Positions 37,379 through 46,698 of a stretch of 64,000 nt of DNA are shown here, in pieces. The notes under the pieces are model-generated. The model ran no database searches. It worked only from the letters and a program-made list of their open reading frames with translations, and was not told the origin of the DNA. The translations under genes were made by a program, and so were the position numbers. Position 1 is the first letter of the stretch. Each line of letters starts with the position of its first letter. This DNA comes from Mixta theicola (GTDB lineage Bacteria; Pseudomonadota; Gammaproteobacteria; Enterobacterales; Enterobacteriaceae). The stretch spans positions 186,001 through 250,000 of the forward strand of contig NZ_NWUO01000006.1 in NCBI RefSeq assembly GCF_002895925.1, given 5' to 3'.

Positions 37379-39928
37379 TCAGAACAGTTCGTGTGTTTCG
37401 CCGTTATCCATCAGCGTGGTTCCCACGTCATGCACCGAATACTCTGTAGGCTGCGTCCCGTCAATAAAGTACTCCTGACGGGTATTGCCGCCGCCGTTAG
37501 CCAGCTTGCCGGTACTGCGATCGATAGTTACGGTCACCACGCCTGGCGGAGGCGTTAGCGGCTGCTCCGGCACGCCATCCAGCGCCGCCTTCATAAAGCT
37601 ATCCCACGCTGGCTGAGCGCTCTTGGCTCCGCCTTCATAGCCAGAAATCTGATCGTCAATCGCGCCGGAAGCCGTTGAGCGGCCCAAATCGCGCCGATGA
37701 TCGTCAAAGCCAATCCAGACAGTCGTCACGACGCCAGGGCCGTAACCGGAGAACCAGGCATCTTTCGAACTGTTGGTTGTACCGGTTTTACCGCCAATAT
37801 CTTTCCGCTTCAGATCGCGGCCGGCACGCCAGCCGGTGCCCATCCAGCCCGGTTCACCAAAGATATTTGAGTTCAGCGCGCTTTTAATCAAAAAGGAGAG
37901 CGGCGTATTGATAACGTGCGGCGCGTACTGCTGAGTGGCGTCAGGCCGATCGGCACCTACCTGCTGCAGCACCGGCTGCGGTACGGCGGGATGGCTATTT
38001 TCCTGCGAGACCGCCACGTTTTCTACGCTCTCTTCGCCCAGCGCCACCGATTTTTTAGTCTCACCGTAAATCACCGGCAGATTGCATTCCGGGCAGGCGA
38101 TACGCGGATGATTTTCAAACAGCGTTTCGCCGTTTTCACTTTCAATCTTCTTGATGAAATAAGGATCGACAAGGAAACCGCCGTTCGCCATAACCGCATA
38201 GCCGCGCGCCATTTGCAGCGGCGTAAAGGAGGCCGCGCCCAGCGCCAGCGATTCGGTGTGCACGATATTCTGTGCCGGGAAGCCGAAGCGTTGCAGATAC
38301 TCTGCGGCATAATCGACGCCCATCGCGCGCATCGCGCGAACCATTACCACGTTTTTCGATTGCCCCAGCCCCTGACGCAGACGGATCGGGCCATCATACG
38401 TCGCCGGTGAGTTTTTCGGCCGCCAGTCAGAGCCCGCTCCCGCGTCCCAGCGCGAGATCGGGACATCGTTAAGGATCGAGGCCAGCGTCAGGCCACGGTC
38501 CATCGCTGCGGTGTAGAGGAAAGGCTTAATATTCGAGCCGACCTGACGCAGCGCCTGGGTAACGCGGTTAAATTTACTCTGATTAAAATCAAAACCGCCA
38601 ACCAGCGCGCGTACTGCGCCATCGTGCGGATCGAGAGAAATCAGGGAAGAGTTAACGTTCGGCACCTGTGCCAGCCACCAGCTATTTTCTACTTTGCGTA
38701 CCCAAATCTGCTGACCCGGCTGTAGCACCTGCGTCACGCTGCGCGGCGTTGCGCCCTGCTGCGTATCGGACTTATACGGACGCGCCCAGCGTACGCCTTC
38801 CATCGTCAGCGAGACGCTGCTGCCGTCACGCATCAGCGCCGTTGCTTCATTACCGTTAGCGGTAGTCACCACGGCGGGCCACAGCGGGCCATAAACCGGC
38901 AGCGTCTTTAAGTTTTTCAGAATACGCGTGCGATCCCAGGCAGACTCACCCACTCGCCACAAAATATTGGCCGGGCCGCGATAGCCGTGACGCATATCAT
39001 AATCCAGCACGTTATTACGCACCGCTTCCTGCGCCGCCAACTGAAGCTTGTGGGTAACGGTGGTATAAACCTTAAAGCCATCGTTGTAGGCGTTATCGCC
39101 GTAGCGCTTCAGCATCTCCTGACGCACCATTTCCGTCAGATAGGGGGCGGAAAAAGCGATTTCCGGGCCGTGATAGCTGGCCTCCAGCGGTTCACTGCGC
39201 GCCTCGATATACTGCCGCTGCGTAATGTAGTTCTGAGCCAACATGCGGGACAGCACAACGTTACGGCGCGCCAGGGCACGCGCATGGGAATAAAGCGGAT
39301 TAAACGTGGAGGGCGCTTTAGGCAGCCCGGCAATCATCGCCATTTCACTCAGCGTTAGCCGATCGATATTTTTGCCGAAATAGACCTGAGCGGCGGCGCC
39401 GACGCCATATGAGCGATAGCCAAGATAAATTTTATTCAGATAAAGCTCGAGAATTTCATCTTTGCTGAGCAGCTGCTCGATGCGAATAGCGAGGAAGGCT
39501 TCCTTGATTTTACGCATCAGCGTGCGCTCAGGGCTGAGGAAAAAGTTACGCGCCAGCTGCTGCGTAATGGTACTCGCCCCCTGGGAAGCGTGGCCTGAAA
39601 TCAGCGCCACGCTGGCCGCACGGAAGATACCGATAGGATCGATGCCGTGATGCTCATAGAAGCGACTATCTTCGGTGGCGATAAAGGCTTTAATCAGCTC
39701 AGGCGGCATCTGCGACAGCGTCAGAGGTATGCGGCGCTTTTCGCCATACTGCGCGATCAGTTCACCATCGGCGCTGTAGACCTGCATTGGCGTCTGCAGA
39801 CGAACGTCCTTCAGCGTGTTCACATCCGGTAGCTGCGGCTCAATGTATTTGTACAACCCGTAAACCGAGCCGACGCCCAGCAAAATGCAACACACTGCAA
39901 GAATTAATAAATACTTTACGAACTTCAC
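37379..39928 (-). CDS. mrcA: Penicillin-binding protein 1A
   Basis: An 849-residue bifunctional class A PBP (E. coli 850) that polymerises and crosslinks peptidoglycan during cell elongation. It has an N-terminal membrane anchor (about 5-28), a GT51 glycosyltransferase domain with catalytic Glu86 in ATEDSRFYEHHG and the block GASTITQQLARN, then the transpeptidase with SNIK (GSNIKPFLY), SKN (GQSKNVVMV) and KTGTT (GGKTGTTNSS). It is divergent from hofM, as in E. coli, where its outer-membrane activator is LpoA. Confidence 0.98.
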   Translation of the reverse strand: MKFVKYLLILAVCCILLGVGSVYGLYKYIEPQLPDVNTLKDVRLQTPMQVYSADGELIAQYGEKRRIPLTLSQMPPELIKAFIATEDSRFYEHHGIDPIGIFRAASVALISGHASQGASTITQQLARNFFLSPERTLMRKIKEAFLAIRIEQLLSKDEILELYLNKIYLGYRSYGVGAAAQVYFGKNIDRLTLSEMAMIAGLPKAPSTFNPLYSHARALARRNVVLSRMLAQNYITQRQYIEARSEPLEASYHGPEIAFSAPYLTEMVRQEMLKRYGDNAYNDGFKVYTTVTHKLQLAAQEAVRNNVLDYDMRHGYRGPANILWRVGESAWDRTRILKNLKTLPVYGPLWPAVVTTANGNEATALMRDGSSVSLTMEGVRWARPYKSDTQQGATPRSVTQVLQPGQQIWVRKVENSWWLAQVPNVNSSLISLDPHDGAVRALVGGFDFNQSKFNRVTQALRQVGSNIKPFLYTAAMDRGLTLASILNDVPISRWDAGAGSDWRPKNSPATYDGPIRLRQGLGQSKNVVMVRAMRAMGVDYAAEYLQRFGFPAQNIVHTESLALGAASFTPLQMARGYAVMANGGFLVDPYFIKKIESENGETLFENHPRIACPECNLPVIYGETKKSVALGEESVENVAVSQENSHPAVPQPVLQQVGADRPDATQQYAPHVINTPLSFLIKSALNSNIFGEPGWMGTGWRAGRDLKRKDIGGKTGTTNSSKDAWFSGYGPGVVTTVWIGFDDHRRDLGRSTASGAIDDQISGYEGGAKSAQPAWDSFMKAALDGVPEQPLTPPPGVVTVTIDRSTGKLANGGGNTRQEYFIDGTQPTEYSVHDVGTTLMDNGETHELF

Positions 39929-40049
39929 CTGAGATTTCCCATTTAATGTCGTTTGGGCAGTTTATAAACAATCGCGCGGTAGTATAAATGCAAGCCAGAC
40001 GCTTTGATACGTCCTTTTATTTTTACGTCGATATGGAGATCGCGCGAAC

Positions 40050-40874
40050 ATGGCTTTTCAGAAATGGCAAGTAGGGCTGGATATTCAGAATGGTCAGCTC
40101 TGTGCTTTAGGTATCCAGCGTCGCCGTAACGGTTGGCAGCTGCGTCACTGGTGGCAACATGCGCTGCCGCACGATACGTTATCTCATGGCGCGCTGCAAT
40201 GCTCCCCGGCGCTGCTCGCCATTTTGCAACGCTGGCGTAAACAGCTTCCCCGCACTATCTCTCTGCGCGTCGGTTTTCCGCCTCAGGCGGTAATGCAGCG
40301 CTCTCTGCCAACCCCTTCCCTGCAGCTGCGCGAAACCGAACTGGGGCGCTATGCAACGGCCGCTGCCGAGCGGCTGTTCCCGCTTACCGCCAGCGAACTG
40401 GCGCTGGATTATCACGCCGTTGTCCAGCCGCAGCCGCGGCTTTATCTGACCGCCGCGCGCCAGAGCGTACTACAGCAATGGCTGGCAATCCTGGCCCAGG
40501 CCGGGCTCATTCCTGACGTTATCGAGCCAACCTGCGGGGCGCTGGCGCTGGTCGGTGAAACCATGCGGCTCTCTGATAAGGCGGCGCTGATTCATCAGCT
40601 CAGCGATCACTGGTTATGGTATCTGCCCGGTGAGCCAGAAAGCGCATCCGGCTGGGTGCCCGGCGTGTTGGCAACCGATAGCGAACAGCTCAGGCTGCAG
40701 CTGCCCGACGCGCGTGATTTCTGGTTTAGCGCCAACGTTTCCGCCGAGCTGCTGTTGGGGATGCGGCCGCTTCAGCCGCTAAGCCTGCTGCAGTCTATGC
40801 AGCCGCCGCTGCCCGCTCATGGCGGTATGTTTACGCTTGCGCTGGGTTTAGCGCTGCGTCCGGAGGATAGCTGA
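40050..40874 (+). CDS. hofM: HofM, PilM-like protein for DNA utilisation
   Basis: A 274-residue cytoplasmic PilM-like ATPase-fold protein. The N-terminus FQKWQVGLDIQNGQLCALGI fits the family. First of five overlapping genes (hofMNOPQ) resembling pilMNOPQ, the inner-membrane platform and secretin of type IV pili. In E. coli these genes are needed for use of extracellular DNA as a carbon source and for uptake. hofN starts in its stop (TGATG). Sequence is less conserved than the neighbours, so the identification rests on order and partial similarity. Confidence 0.88.
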   Translation: MAFQKWQVGLDIQNGQLCALGIQRRRNGWQLRHWWQHALPHDTLSHGALQCSPALLAILQRWRKQLPRTISLRVGFPPQAVMQRSLPTPSLQLRETELGRYATAAAERLFPLTASELALDYHAVVQPQPRLYLTAARQSVLQQWLAILAQAGLIPDVIEPTCGALALVGETMRLSDKAALIHQLSDHWLWYLPGEPESASGWVPGVLATDSEQLRLQLPDARDFWFSANVSAELLLGMRPLQPLSLLQSMQPPLPAHGGMFTLALGLALRPEDS

Positions 40875-41422
40875 TGATTGCGGTTAATCTGCTGGACTGG
40901 CGTCAGGATGCCCGCAAGCGGCGACTAAGACGATGGCTATGGTTAAGCGGAACGCTGCTGGTGCTGGTTCATATTGCGCTGCTGCTCTGGTGGCGCGGGC
41001 TGGCGGAAACTACGCAGCGGTGGCAAAGCCAGCTAACGCTGTGGCAACAGGCGACACAGCGGGCGCAGCAGCTTAATCAGCGCTATGCCGAGGCGCAAAA
41101 GCAGCAGCAGACGTTGCGTAAGCAGGCGGCGCTGCGTCAGCAAAAGCATCAGCGGCTGCGGCAGTGGCAGGCGTTTATTCTGCAGCTGGAGAGCAATGTA
41201 CCGGATGACGCATGGCTTTCTACATTAACGCACCAGCAGGGAACCTTACGGCTGGATGGGCTAAGCCTGCGGCCGGAAGCCACCCGGCTGTTGCATCATC
41301 GGCTCAGGGCATCCGACGTTTTTCAGCCCTGGCTGCCGGGCGCATTACATAAGAGCGCCGACGGTCCGTATCGCTTTACATTGGCAACCGGAAAAGCGGA
41401 GGGCGTCGGCGATGAAAAATGA
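40874..41422 (+). CDS. hofN: HofN, PilN-like inner-membrane protein
   Basis: A 182-residue protein with a short cytoplasmic N-terminus (MIAVNLLDWRQDARKRRLRR), one membrane segment (about 22-40) and a periplasmic coiled coil rich in Gln (about 50-105), followed by a small ferredoxin-like part. MxxxNLLxWR is the PilN signature, through which PilN binds PilM. It overlaps hofM by 1 bp and hofO by 11 bp. Confidence 0.88.
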   Translation: MIAVNLLDWRQDARKRRLRRWLWLSGTLLVLVHIALLLWWRGLAETTQRWQSQLTLWQQATQRAQQLNQRYAEAQKQQQTLRKQAALRQQKHQRLRQWQAFILQLESNVPDDAWLSTLTHQQGTLRLDGLSLRPEATRLLHHRLRASDVFQPWLPGALHKSADGPYRFTLATGKAEGVGDEK

Positions 41423-41921
41423 AATCCTGCTGCGCTGGCTGCTGATGCCGGCGAAATGGCGCTGGCTGAGCCTGACTGGCCTGCTGGCCGGCGTGGTACT
41501 GTTAGCCAGCTATGGTTGGATAGCGCCGGCCCACGGTGAGCGGCAGCGGTTGCGGGACAACACGCAGCAGCAGCTGCTGCGCTATCAACGGCTGCTGGCG
41601 CCGCTGTTGCGGCAGCCTGCGCTGCAGAAGTTACAGCTGCGCAACCAGCAGATGCTGGATGATATGGTTCGCGAAGGGCAGCCGTTTTCTCTGTATACCC
41701 TGCTACAGCGCAGCGGCGGCGAACTGGAGCAATGGCATCCTGACCGGCGCGATAGCCAGCTTAAACTATGGCTGGACTGGTCGCAGTTGAAGCAGCTGTT
41801 TGCTTATCTGGTTATCTGCGAACCCGCGCCCGCTCTGACCTCTTTTGTTGTGCAGCGTAAGGCGGAGCGCCTGCATGCCACCTTTCACCTGGCGTTTGAT
41901 GATGAAATACCTCTTGATTAG
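41412..41921 (+). CDS. hofO: HofO, PilO-like inner-membrane protein
   Basis: A 169-residue protein with one N-terminal membrane segment (about 18-37) and a periplasmic coiled coil and small alpha/beta domain, the PilO plan. The PilN/PilO pair forms the periplasmic alignment complex of type IV pilus-like machines. It overlaps hofN by 11 bp and hofP by 23 bp. Sequence similarity to E. coli HofO is weak, so the name comes from order and topology. Confidence 0.83.
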   Translation: MKNEILLRWLLMPAKWRWLSLTGLLAGVVLLASYGWIAPAHGERQRLRDNTQQQLLRYQRLLAPLLRQPALQKLQLRNQQMLDDMVREGQPFSLYTLLQRSGGELEQWHPDRRDSQLKLWLDWSQLKQLFAYLVICEPAPALTSFVVQRKAERLHATFHLAFDDEIPLD

Positions 41922-42282
41922 CTGGCTGCTTTTCGGCTGCCTGCCGCCTGCTATCGCACGCGATCCCTTTGCTCAACTGCGGGCTTCCTGCCTCTCGTCG
42001 GTGGCTTCATTAGAGCAGTGGCAGCTGCAGGGAATGGTGGGCAAAGGGAACCGTTATCTGGGATGGCTGCGCTCAACGCAGGGCGAGCGGGTAGCGATCG
42101 CCAGCGACCGGCCTTTACCGTTCGAAGACTGGCAGATTGATGCGTTTGCGCCATTTCATTTAACGCTCAGCGCGCCGCAAAGCTGCGTGCCGCAGCGTGT
42201 CACGCTGCAAATTAAAGGAAAATATCATGACAAGGATCGCAGTCGCGCTGCTGCTGCTGAGCGCCGCGGTACAGGCCAATGA
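41899..42282 (+). CDS. hofP: HofP, PilP-like protein
   Basis: A 127-residue exported protein with a signal peptide (about 1-21, MMKYLLISWLLFG, ending AIA) followed by RDPFAQL, the start of the PilP-type mature part, and a small beta domain (LQGMVGKGNRYLGWL). PilP links the inner-membrane complex to the secretin. The ATG at 41899 (or 41902) is chosen because it starts the signal peptide. The C-terminal 18 codons overlap hofQ by 56 bp, which also occurs in relatives with a variable HofP tail. Confidence 0.8.
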   Translation: MMKYLLISWLLFGCLPPAIARDPFAQLRASCLSSVASLEQWQLQGMVGKGNRYLGWLRSTQGERVAIASDRPLPFEDWQIDAFAPFHLTLSAPQSCVPQRVTLQIKGKYHDKDRSRAAAAERRGTGQ

Positions 42283-43450
42283 CGAGCCGCTTTCTCTGGC
42301 GTTTCAGAATGCGCCGGTTGAACAGGTGTTACAGGCGCTGGCAGATTATCAGCAGGTTAATCTGTTGGTTGCGCCGGGCGTGGCAGGAGACATTACGCTG
42401 CGCCTGCAGGATGTCCCCTGGCGCCAGGCCTTATCGCTGGTGGCGCGGATGGCCAGGCTAAAAATTACCCAGGAAGGTTCCGTGCTGCTGGTTTTTCCGC
42501 AGGGCTGGGAGCAAAAAGAAGCACAGGAAAACGTGCAGCAGCAGCCTTTGCAGGATTTAGCGTTGGTGCTGCTGCATGCGGATGTGGCGGCCGTCAGCGC
42601 CAGCCTGCAGGCCGAGCGCGCCAAATTAATGACGCCGCGCGGCAGCATCACCCTGGATACGCGTGCGAATACGCTGCTGCTGCGTGATACGCCAGCGGCG
42701 TTAAACAACGTGGCGGCCTGGGTGAAGGCGCTGGATGTGGCGCTGGAGCAGGTAGAACTGACGGCCCATATCGTCAGCATTAGCGCAGAGCATCTGCATG
42801 AGCTGGGCGTTAGCTGGCAGCTGTCGGGAGAGGAAATTATTGCGCAGGCGCTGCGTAATCCTACGTTAAATATTGGTCCTGGCGTTGGATCGCCGTCGCT
42901 GGCGGCTGGCTTAACGTTGGCGCGCATAGATGGTCGTCTACTTGATTTGGAACTTAGCGCGCTGGAGCAGGAAAACCACATCGATATTATTGCCAGCCCG
43001 CATCTCATCGCTTCGCATCAGCAGCCGGCCAGCATCAAGCAGGGCGCTGAAATTCCTTATGAAGTCTCCAGCGGCAGCGACGGCGCAACCAGCATCGAAT
43101 TTAAAGAGGCCGTTTTGGGGATGGACGTCACGCCGACGGTGCAGCCCAACGGGCGTATTCGTCTGGCGTTGCATATCAGTCAAAACGTGCCCGGACGCAA
43201 CATTAACAACGGCGACAGAGAAATTCTTACTATTAATAAGCAGGAAATTACTACGCAGGTTACGCTGAAAGATGGTCAGACGTTAACGCTGGGCGGCATA
43301 TTTCAACAGGAATCGGCGCGTAATCGTGATAAAGTCCCTCTCCTGGGCGATATACCGTTGCTGGGTGCGCTTTTTCGCCATGATGTTCAGAATGACAAGC
43401 GCCGGGAGCTGGTGATTTTTATTACGCCGCGCCTGGTGCATGAAGAGTAA
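42227..43450 (+). CDS. hofQ: HofQ, secretin-like outer-membrane protein
   Basis: A 407-residue PilQ-type secretin with a signal peptide (about 1-17, ending VQA), an N-terminal secretin/TonB-like domain (LSLAFQNAPVEQVLQALAD), an N1 domain and the C-terminal secretin pore with VLGMDVTPTVQPNGRI, EITTQVTLKDGQTLTLGGI and VPLLGDIPLLGALF. The ATG at 42227 has a strong AAAGGAAA site and begins the signal peptide; the longer frame from 42197 is rejected. It is last in the operon and would form the DNA uptake pore. Confidence 0.93.
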   Translation: MTRIAVALLLLSAAVQANDEPLSLAFQNAPVEQVLQALADYQQVNLLVAPGVAGDITLRLQDVPWRQALSLVARMARLKITQEGSVLLVFPQGWEQKEAQENVQQQPLQDLALVLLHADVAAVSASLQAERAKLMTPRGSITLDTRANTLLLRDTPAALNNVAAWVKALDVALEQVELTAHIVSISAEHLHELGVSWQLSGEEIIAQALRNPTLNIGPGVGSPSLAAGLTLARIDGRLLDLELSALEQENHIDIIASPHLIASHQQPASIKQGAEIPYEVSSGSDGATSIEFKEAVLGMDVTPTVQPNGRIRLALHISQNVPGRNINNGDREILTINKQEITTQVTLKDGQTLTLGGIFQQESARNRDKVPLLGDIPLLGALFRHDVQNDKRRELVIFITPRLVHEE

Positions 43451-43809
43451 CCAGCAGCGTTTTTTTTCCCGACCGGGTATCATATGCGTTTGACGCAGGA
43501 GCGGAATTAGCTTACAAGGTTTAGCGATTTTGACTTATGGCAGCACAGACTTATGGTTTGTCGCCACGATACCGTGACAGGACGTTGCCTGAATGGCAGC
43601 GGTTTTGACTCTTAGCGAACTGTGTGACGCGCAGGCTGCGCGTTCTGAGCCGGGCAATTTATTCGGTTGCCAAACGACCTTGAGTGTTGAGATAATTTTT
43701 CATCTGACTCTTGCACTATCGCTCATGAGGTTTCAGTTCATGTCCCGCCAGCGGCTCGGCCGTTGCAGACGGGGTATCATCAACGCATTGTCTTAGTAAT
43801 ACCGAAAAA
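43451..43809. promoter_or_regulatory. hofQ-aroK intergenic leader
   Basis: These 359 bp contain the aroK promoter and leader; the T-run at 43461-43468 follows the hofQ stop. A 67-codon frame (43593-43796) lacks a ribosome site and family, and is rejected. No terminator with a clear stem was seen. Confidence 0.4.
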
Positions 43810-44331
43810 ATGGCAGAGAAACGCAATATCTTTCTGGTTGGGCCTATGGGTGCCGGCAAAAGCACTATTGGTCGTCAGTTAGCTCAGCAACTCAATATGG
43901 AATTTTACGATTCCGATCAGGAAATTGAGCGACGTACCGGAGCGGATGTGGGCTGGGTTTTTGACGTTGAAGGCGAAGCAGGCTTTCGCGAACGTGAAGA
44001 GAAAATCATTAATGAACTCACAGAAAAACAGGGCATCGTGCTGGCTACCGGCGGCGGTTCTGTAAAATCCCGCGAAACCCGTAATCGTCTCTCCGCCCGT
44101 GGCGTTGTGGTCTATCTTGAAACCACTATTGAGAAGCAACTGGCGCGTACGCAGCGCGATAAAAAGCGTCCTTTATTACAGGTCGATGCACCGCCACGCG
44201 AAGTGCTGGAAGCGCTGGCGGATGAACGCAATCCCCTGTATGAAGAGATCGCTGATGTGACTATCCGCACTGACGATCAAAGCGCGAAAGTCGTCGCTAA
44301 TCAAATCATTAATTTACTGGAAAAGAATTAA
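43810..44331 (+). CDS. aroK: Shikimate kinase I
   Basis: A 173-residue kinase phosphorylating shikimate at the 3-hydroxyl, step five of the shikimate pathway. The P-loop is GPMGAGKST (11-19); [11 protein letters not shown] holds the shikimate-binding Asp, ATGGGSV the second binding site and RPLLQ the lid region. It begins the aroK-aroB-damX operon in the same order as E. coli, 40 bp before aroB. Confidence 0.98.
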   Translation: MAEKRNIFLVGPMGAGKSTIGRQLAQQLNMEFYDSDQEIERRTGADVGWVFDVEGEAGFREREEKIINELTEKQGIVLATGGGSVKSRETRNRLSARGVVVYLETTIEKQLARTQRDKKRPLLQVDAPPREVLEALADERNPLYEEIADVTIRTDDQSAKVVANQIINLLEKN

Positions 44332-44371
44332 TCCATCGCCTGAGGGCATAGCGAAAAGGTTATACAGCGTC

Positions 44372-45460
44372 ATGGAGAAGATCACCGTTACCCTTGGGGA
44401 GCGTAGCTACCCGATCACCATCGCCGCCGGTCTGTTTAACGATGCGGCCGCCTTTTGGCCGCTGAAAGCAGGCGACCAGGCTATGTTGGTAACCAACGAG
44501 ACGCTGGCTCCGCTTTATCTGACGCCGCTGCGACAGCGGCTGGAAGAGGCGGGCGTTAAGGTGGATCAGGTTATTCTTCCCGATGGCGAACAGTACAAAA
44601 CCCTGGCGGTAATGGATCAGGTCTTTACCGCGCTGCTGCAAAAGCCCCACGGGCGTGATACCACGCTGGTAGCGCTGGGCGGCGGCGTTATTGGCGACCT
44701 GACCGGCTTCGCCGCCGCCAGCTATCAGCGCGGCGTGCGCTTTATTCAGGTGCCGACCACGCTGTTATCGCAGGTGGACTCTTCCGTTGGCGGTAAAACC
44801 GCCGTCAATCATCCGCTGGGCAAAAATATGATAGGCGCGTTCTATCAGCCTGCTTCAGTGGTTATCGATCTCGACTGTCTGCGTAGTCTGCCGCCACGCG
44901 AGCTGGCTTCCGGCATGGCTGAAGTGATCAAATACGGCATTATCCTCGACGGCAATTTTTTCAACTGGCTGGAGCAGAACCTGGATGCGCTAATGGCGCT
45001 GGATGGGGACGCGCTGGCTTTTTGCATTCGTCGCTGCTGTGAGCTGAAAGCGGACGTGGTCGCCGCCGACGAGCGGGAAACCGGTCTGCGGGCGCTGCTG
45101 AATCTGGGTCATACCTATGGCCATGCTATTGAAGCGCAGATGGGATACGGTAACTGGCTACACGGCGAGGCCGTGGCTGCCGGGATGGTTATGGCGGCGC
45201 GTACCGCTGAAAGGCTGGGTCAGTTCAGCTCTGCCGATACCGATCGTATTATCGCTTTGCTCGACCGCGCCGGGCTGCCCGTAACGGGGCCGCAGGAAAT
45301 GACCGCGCAGGACTATTTACCGCATATGATGCGGGATAAAAAAGTGCTGGCGGGAGAGCTGCGTCTGGTGCTGCCGCTGGCGATCGGCAAAGCCGAGGTG
45401 CGTAGCGGCGTGGCGCATGATATTGTGCTTGCCGCAATTAATGATTGTCGTAAGACCTGA
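44372..45460 (+). CDS. aroB: 3-dehydroquinate synthase
   Basis: A 362-residue NAD- and zinc-dependent enzyme, the same length as in E. coli, making 3-dehydroquinate from DAHP in step two of the shikimate pathway. The NAD-binding [15 protein letters not shown] block is followed by [20 protein letters not shown], and the zinc ligands lie in [10 protein letters not shown] and [11 protein letters not shown]. It lies between aroK and damX. Confidence 0.98.
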   Translation: MEKITVTLGERSYPITIAAGLFNDAAAFWPLKAGDQAMLVTNETLAPLYLTPLRQRLEEAGVKVDQVILPDGEQYKTLAVMDQVFTALLQKPHGRDTTLVALGGGVIGDLTGFAAASYQRGVRFIQVPTTLLSQVDSSVGGKTAVNHPLGKNMIGAFYQPASVVIDLDCLRSLPPRELASGMAEVIKYGIILDGNFFNWLEQNLDALMALDGDALAFCIRRCCELKADVVAADERETGLRALLNLGHTYGHAIEAQMGYGNWLHGEAVAAGMVMAARTAERLGQFSSADTDRIIALLDRAGLPVTGPQEMTAQDYLPHMMRDKKVLAGELRLVLPLAIGKAEVRSGVAHDIVLAAINDCRKT

Positions 45461-45519
45461 TAGTGATGTCTGCCGCGAACGGGATGTTGGCGGCGCTTGC
45501 CGTAAGACGGGGAGGTTGA

Positions 45520-46521
45520 ATGGATGAGTTTAAACCGGAAGACGAGTTAAAACCTGATACCAGCGATCGCCGTCCGACGCGGTCTCGCAAAACGTCTTCT
45601 GCGCCTAAAACGCCGGTATCACGCCAGCGTATGATGATGGGCATCGGTGTGCTGGTACTTTTGCTGTTGGTTATTGGCATTGGTTCGGCATTAAACGGGT
45701 CTGATTCTAAAAAGCCATCCGCTCAGGCGGATAACGGCGCAGCCACCTCCGGCGGCAATGAAAAAAATATCGATCTTTCCGGCTCATCAACCATGAGCGG
45801 GCAGAACGGTAGCGCGGCTGGTAACGGTAGCGCGGCTGGTAATGAAGCCGCAGCGACCAACGGCGCAGCAAACGAGGCGCCGCAGTCGATCTCCGTTCCG
45901 CCGGTTTCCTCAACGCCGACTCAGGCCGCTCCGATTGAGACGCCGCAGAACCAGCAGCGCGTAGAGCTGCCGGGCGATCTTAACAACGCGCTGGCCAATC
46001 AACAGGGGCAGGTTGATTCTGCGGCGCAGAATGCAGTGAGCGGCAGTTCGCTGCCGACCGCGCCAGCAACGGTGAGCGGCGCCGATACCAGCAGCGCTCA
46101 CGTTGCGCCGTCTGGACAGAGCAGCAGCAAGCCTGCGCCAACACACCGACCAGCCGCCAGTCAGCCGCCAGCCAGACAGAATCATCAGCCGGTGGCAAAG
46201 CAGAGTGGTAAGCCTGCCGCCAGTGCCAGCCATGCCGCACCTGTCGCGCAACAAAGCGCGCCGGGCGGCAGCTATACGCTACAGCTGAGCAGCGCCTCGC
46301 GTTCAGATACGCTGAATGCCTGGGCGAAGAAACAGAACCTGAACCACTATCATGTCTATCAGACCACACGCAACGGACAGCCATGGTATGTTCTGGTGAG
46401 CGGTTCTTATGCCACGCCAGCTGAAGCTAAACGTGCCGTAGCCTCGCTGCCAGCGGAAGTCCAGGCGAAAAATCCCTGGGTTAAGCCGGTTAGCCAGGTG
46501 AAAAAAGAGGCGGAACGCTAA
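45520..46521 (+). CDS. damX: Cell division protein DamX (SPOR domain)
   Basis: A 333-residue bitopic inner-membrane protein. A cytoplasmic N-terminus (about 1-28) precedes a membrane segment (MMMGIGVLVLLLLVIGIG, about 31-48). A long low-complexity periplasmic linker rich in Ala, Ser, Gln and Asn follows (with the repeat NGSAAG, about 98-109), then a C-terminal SPOR domain (about 255-325, SYTLQLSSAS to PWYVLVSGSY) that binds denuded peptidoglycan at the septum. It is shorter than E. coli DamX (428), the difference being in the linker. It follows aroB by 59 bp. Confidence 0.93.
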   Translation: MDEFKPEDELKPDTSDRRPTRSRKTSSAPKTPVSRQRMMMGIGVLVLLLLVIGIGSALNGSDSKKPSAQADNGAATSGGNEKNIDLSGSSTMSGQNGSAAGNGSAAGNEAAATNGAANEAPQSISVPPVSSTPTQAAPIETPQNQQRVELPGDLNNALANQQGQVDSAAQNAVSGSSLPTAPATVSGADTSSAHVAPSGQSSSKPAPTHRPAASQPPARQNHQPVAKQSGKPAASASHAAPVAQQSAPGGSYTLQLSSASRSDTLNAWAKKQNLNHYHVYQTTRNGQPWYVLVSGSYATPAEAKRAVASLPAEVQAKNPWVKPVSQVKKEAER

Positions 46522-46574
46522 GCCGATCTCCGCTGTATTACTGTGATAGTGCGCTCTGGCAGCGGATTATCTCA

Positions 46575-46588
46575 GCCGTTGCAACGGC
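46575..46588. repeat. Perfect 14-bp palindrome before the damX terminator
   Basis: GCCGTTGCAACGGC is self-complementary over 14 bp and stands four bases before the stem of the terminator at 46592. It may extend the hairpin or be a protein site for the dam promoter. Confidence 0.5.
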
Positions 46589-46591
46589 GTT

Positions 46592-46620
46592 AAAAATGGC
46601 AACTCTGTTGCCATTTTTGT
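46592..46620 (+). terminator. Rho-independent terminator after damX
   Basis: AAAAATGGCAAC, loop TCT, GTTGCCATTTTT: a perfect 12-bp stem ending in a T-run, 70 bp past the damX stop and 80 bp before dam. It probably ends or attenuates the aroKB-damX transcript, leaving dam partly under its own promoter. Confidence 0.85.
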
Positions 46621-46698
46621 CGTAAATCAGTTTCGTAAGCGCAGATATGCTGTCGCTATAGCCACAGCCAGATGAACAGAAGTAACCAAAACGACGGC

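Noticed and set aside
43593-43796. 67-codon ORF before aroK
   Set aside because: No ribosome site or recognisable family, and it spans the expected aroK promoter.
46672-46698. Upstream ATG of dam
   Set aside because: Nine extra residues not found in E. coli Dam; the conserved start is 46699, though the upstream one cannot be ruled out.
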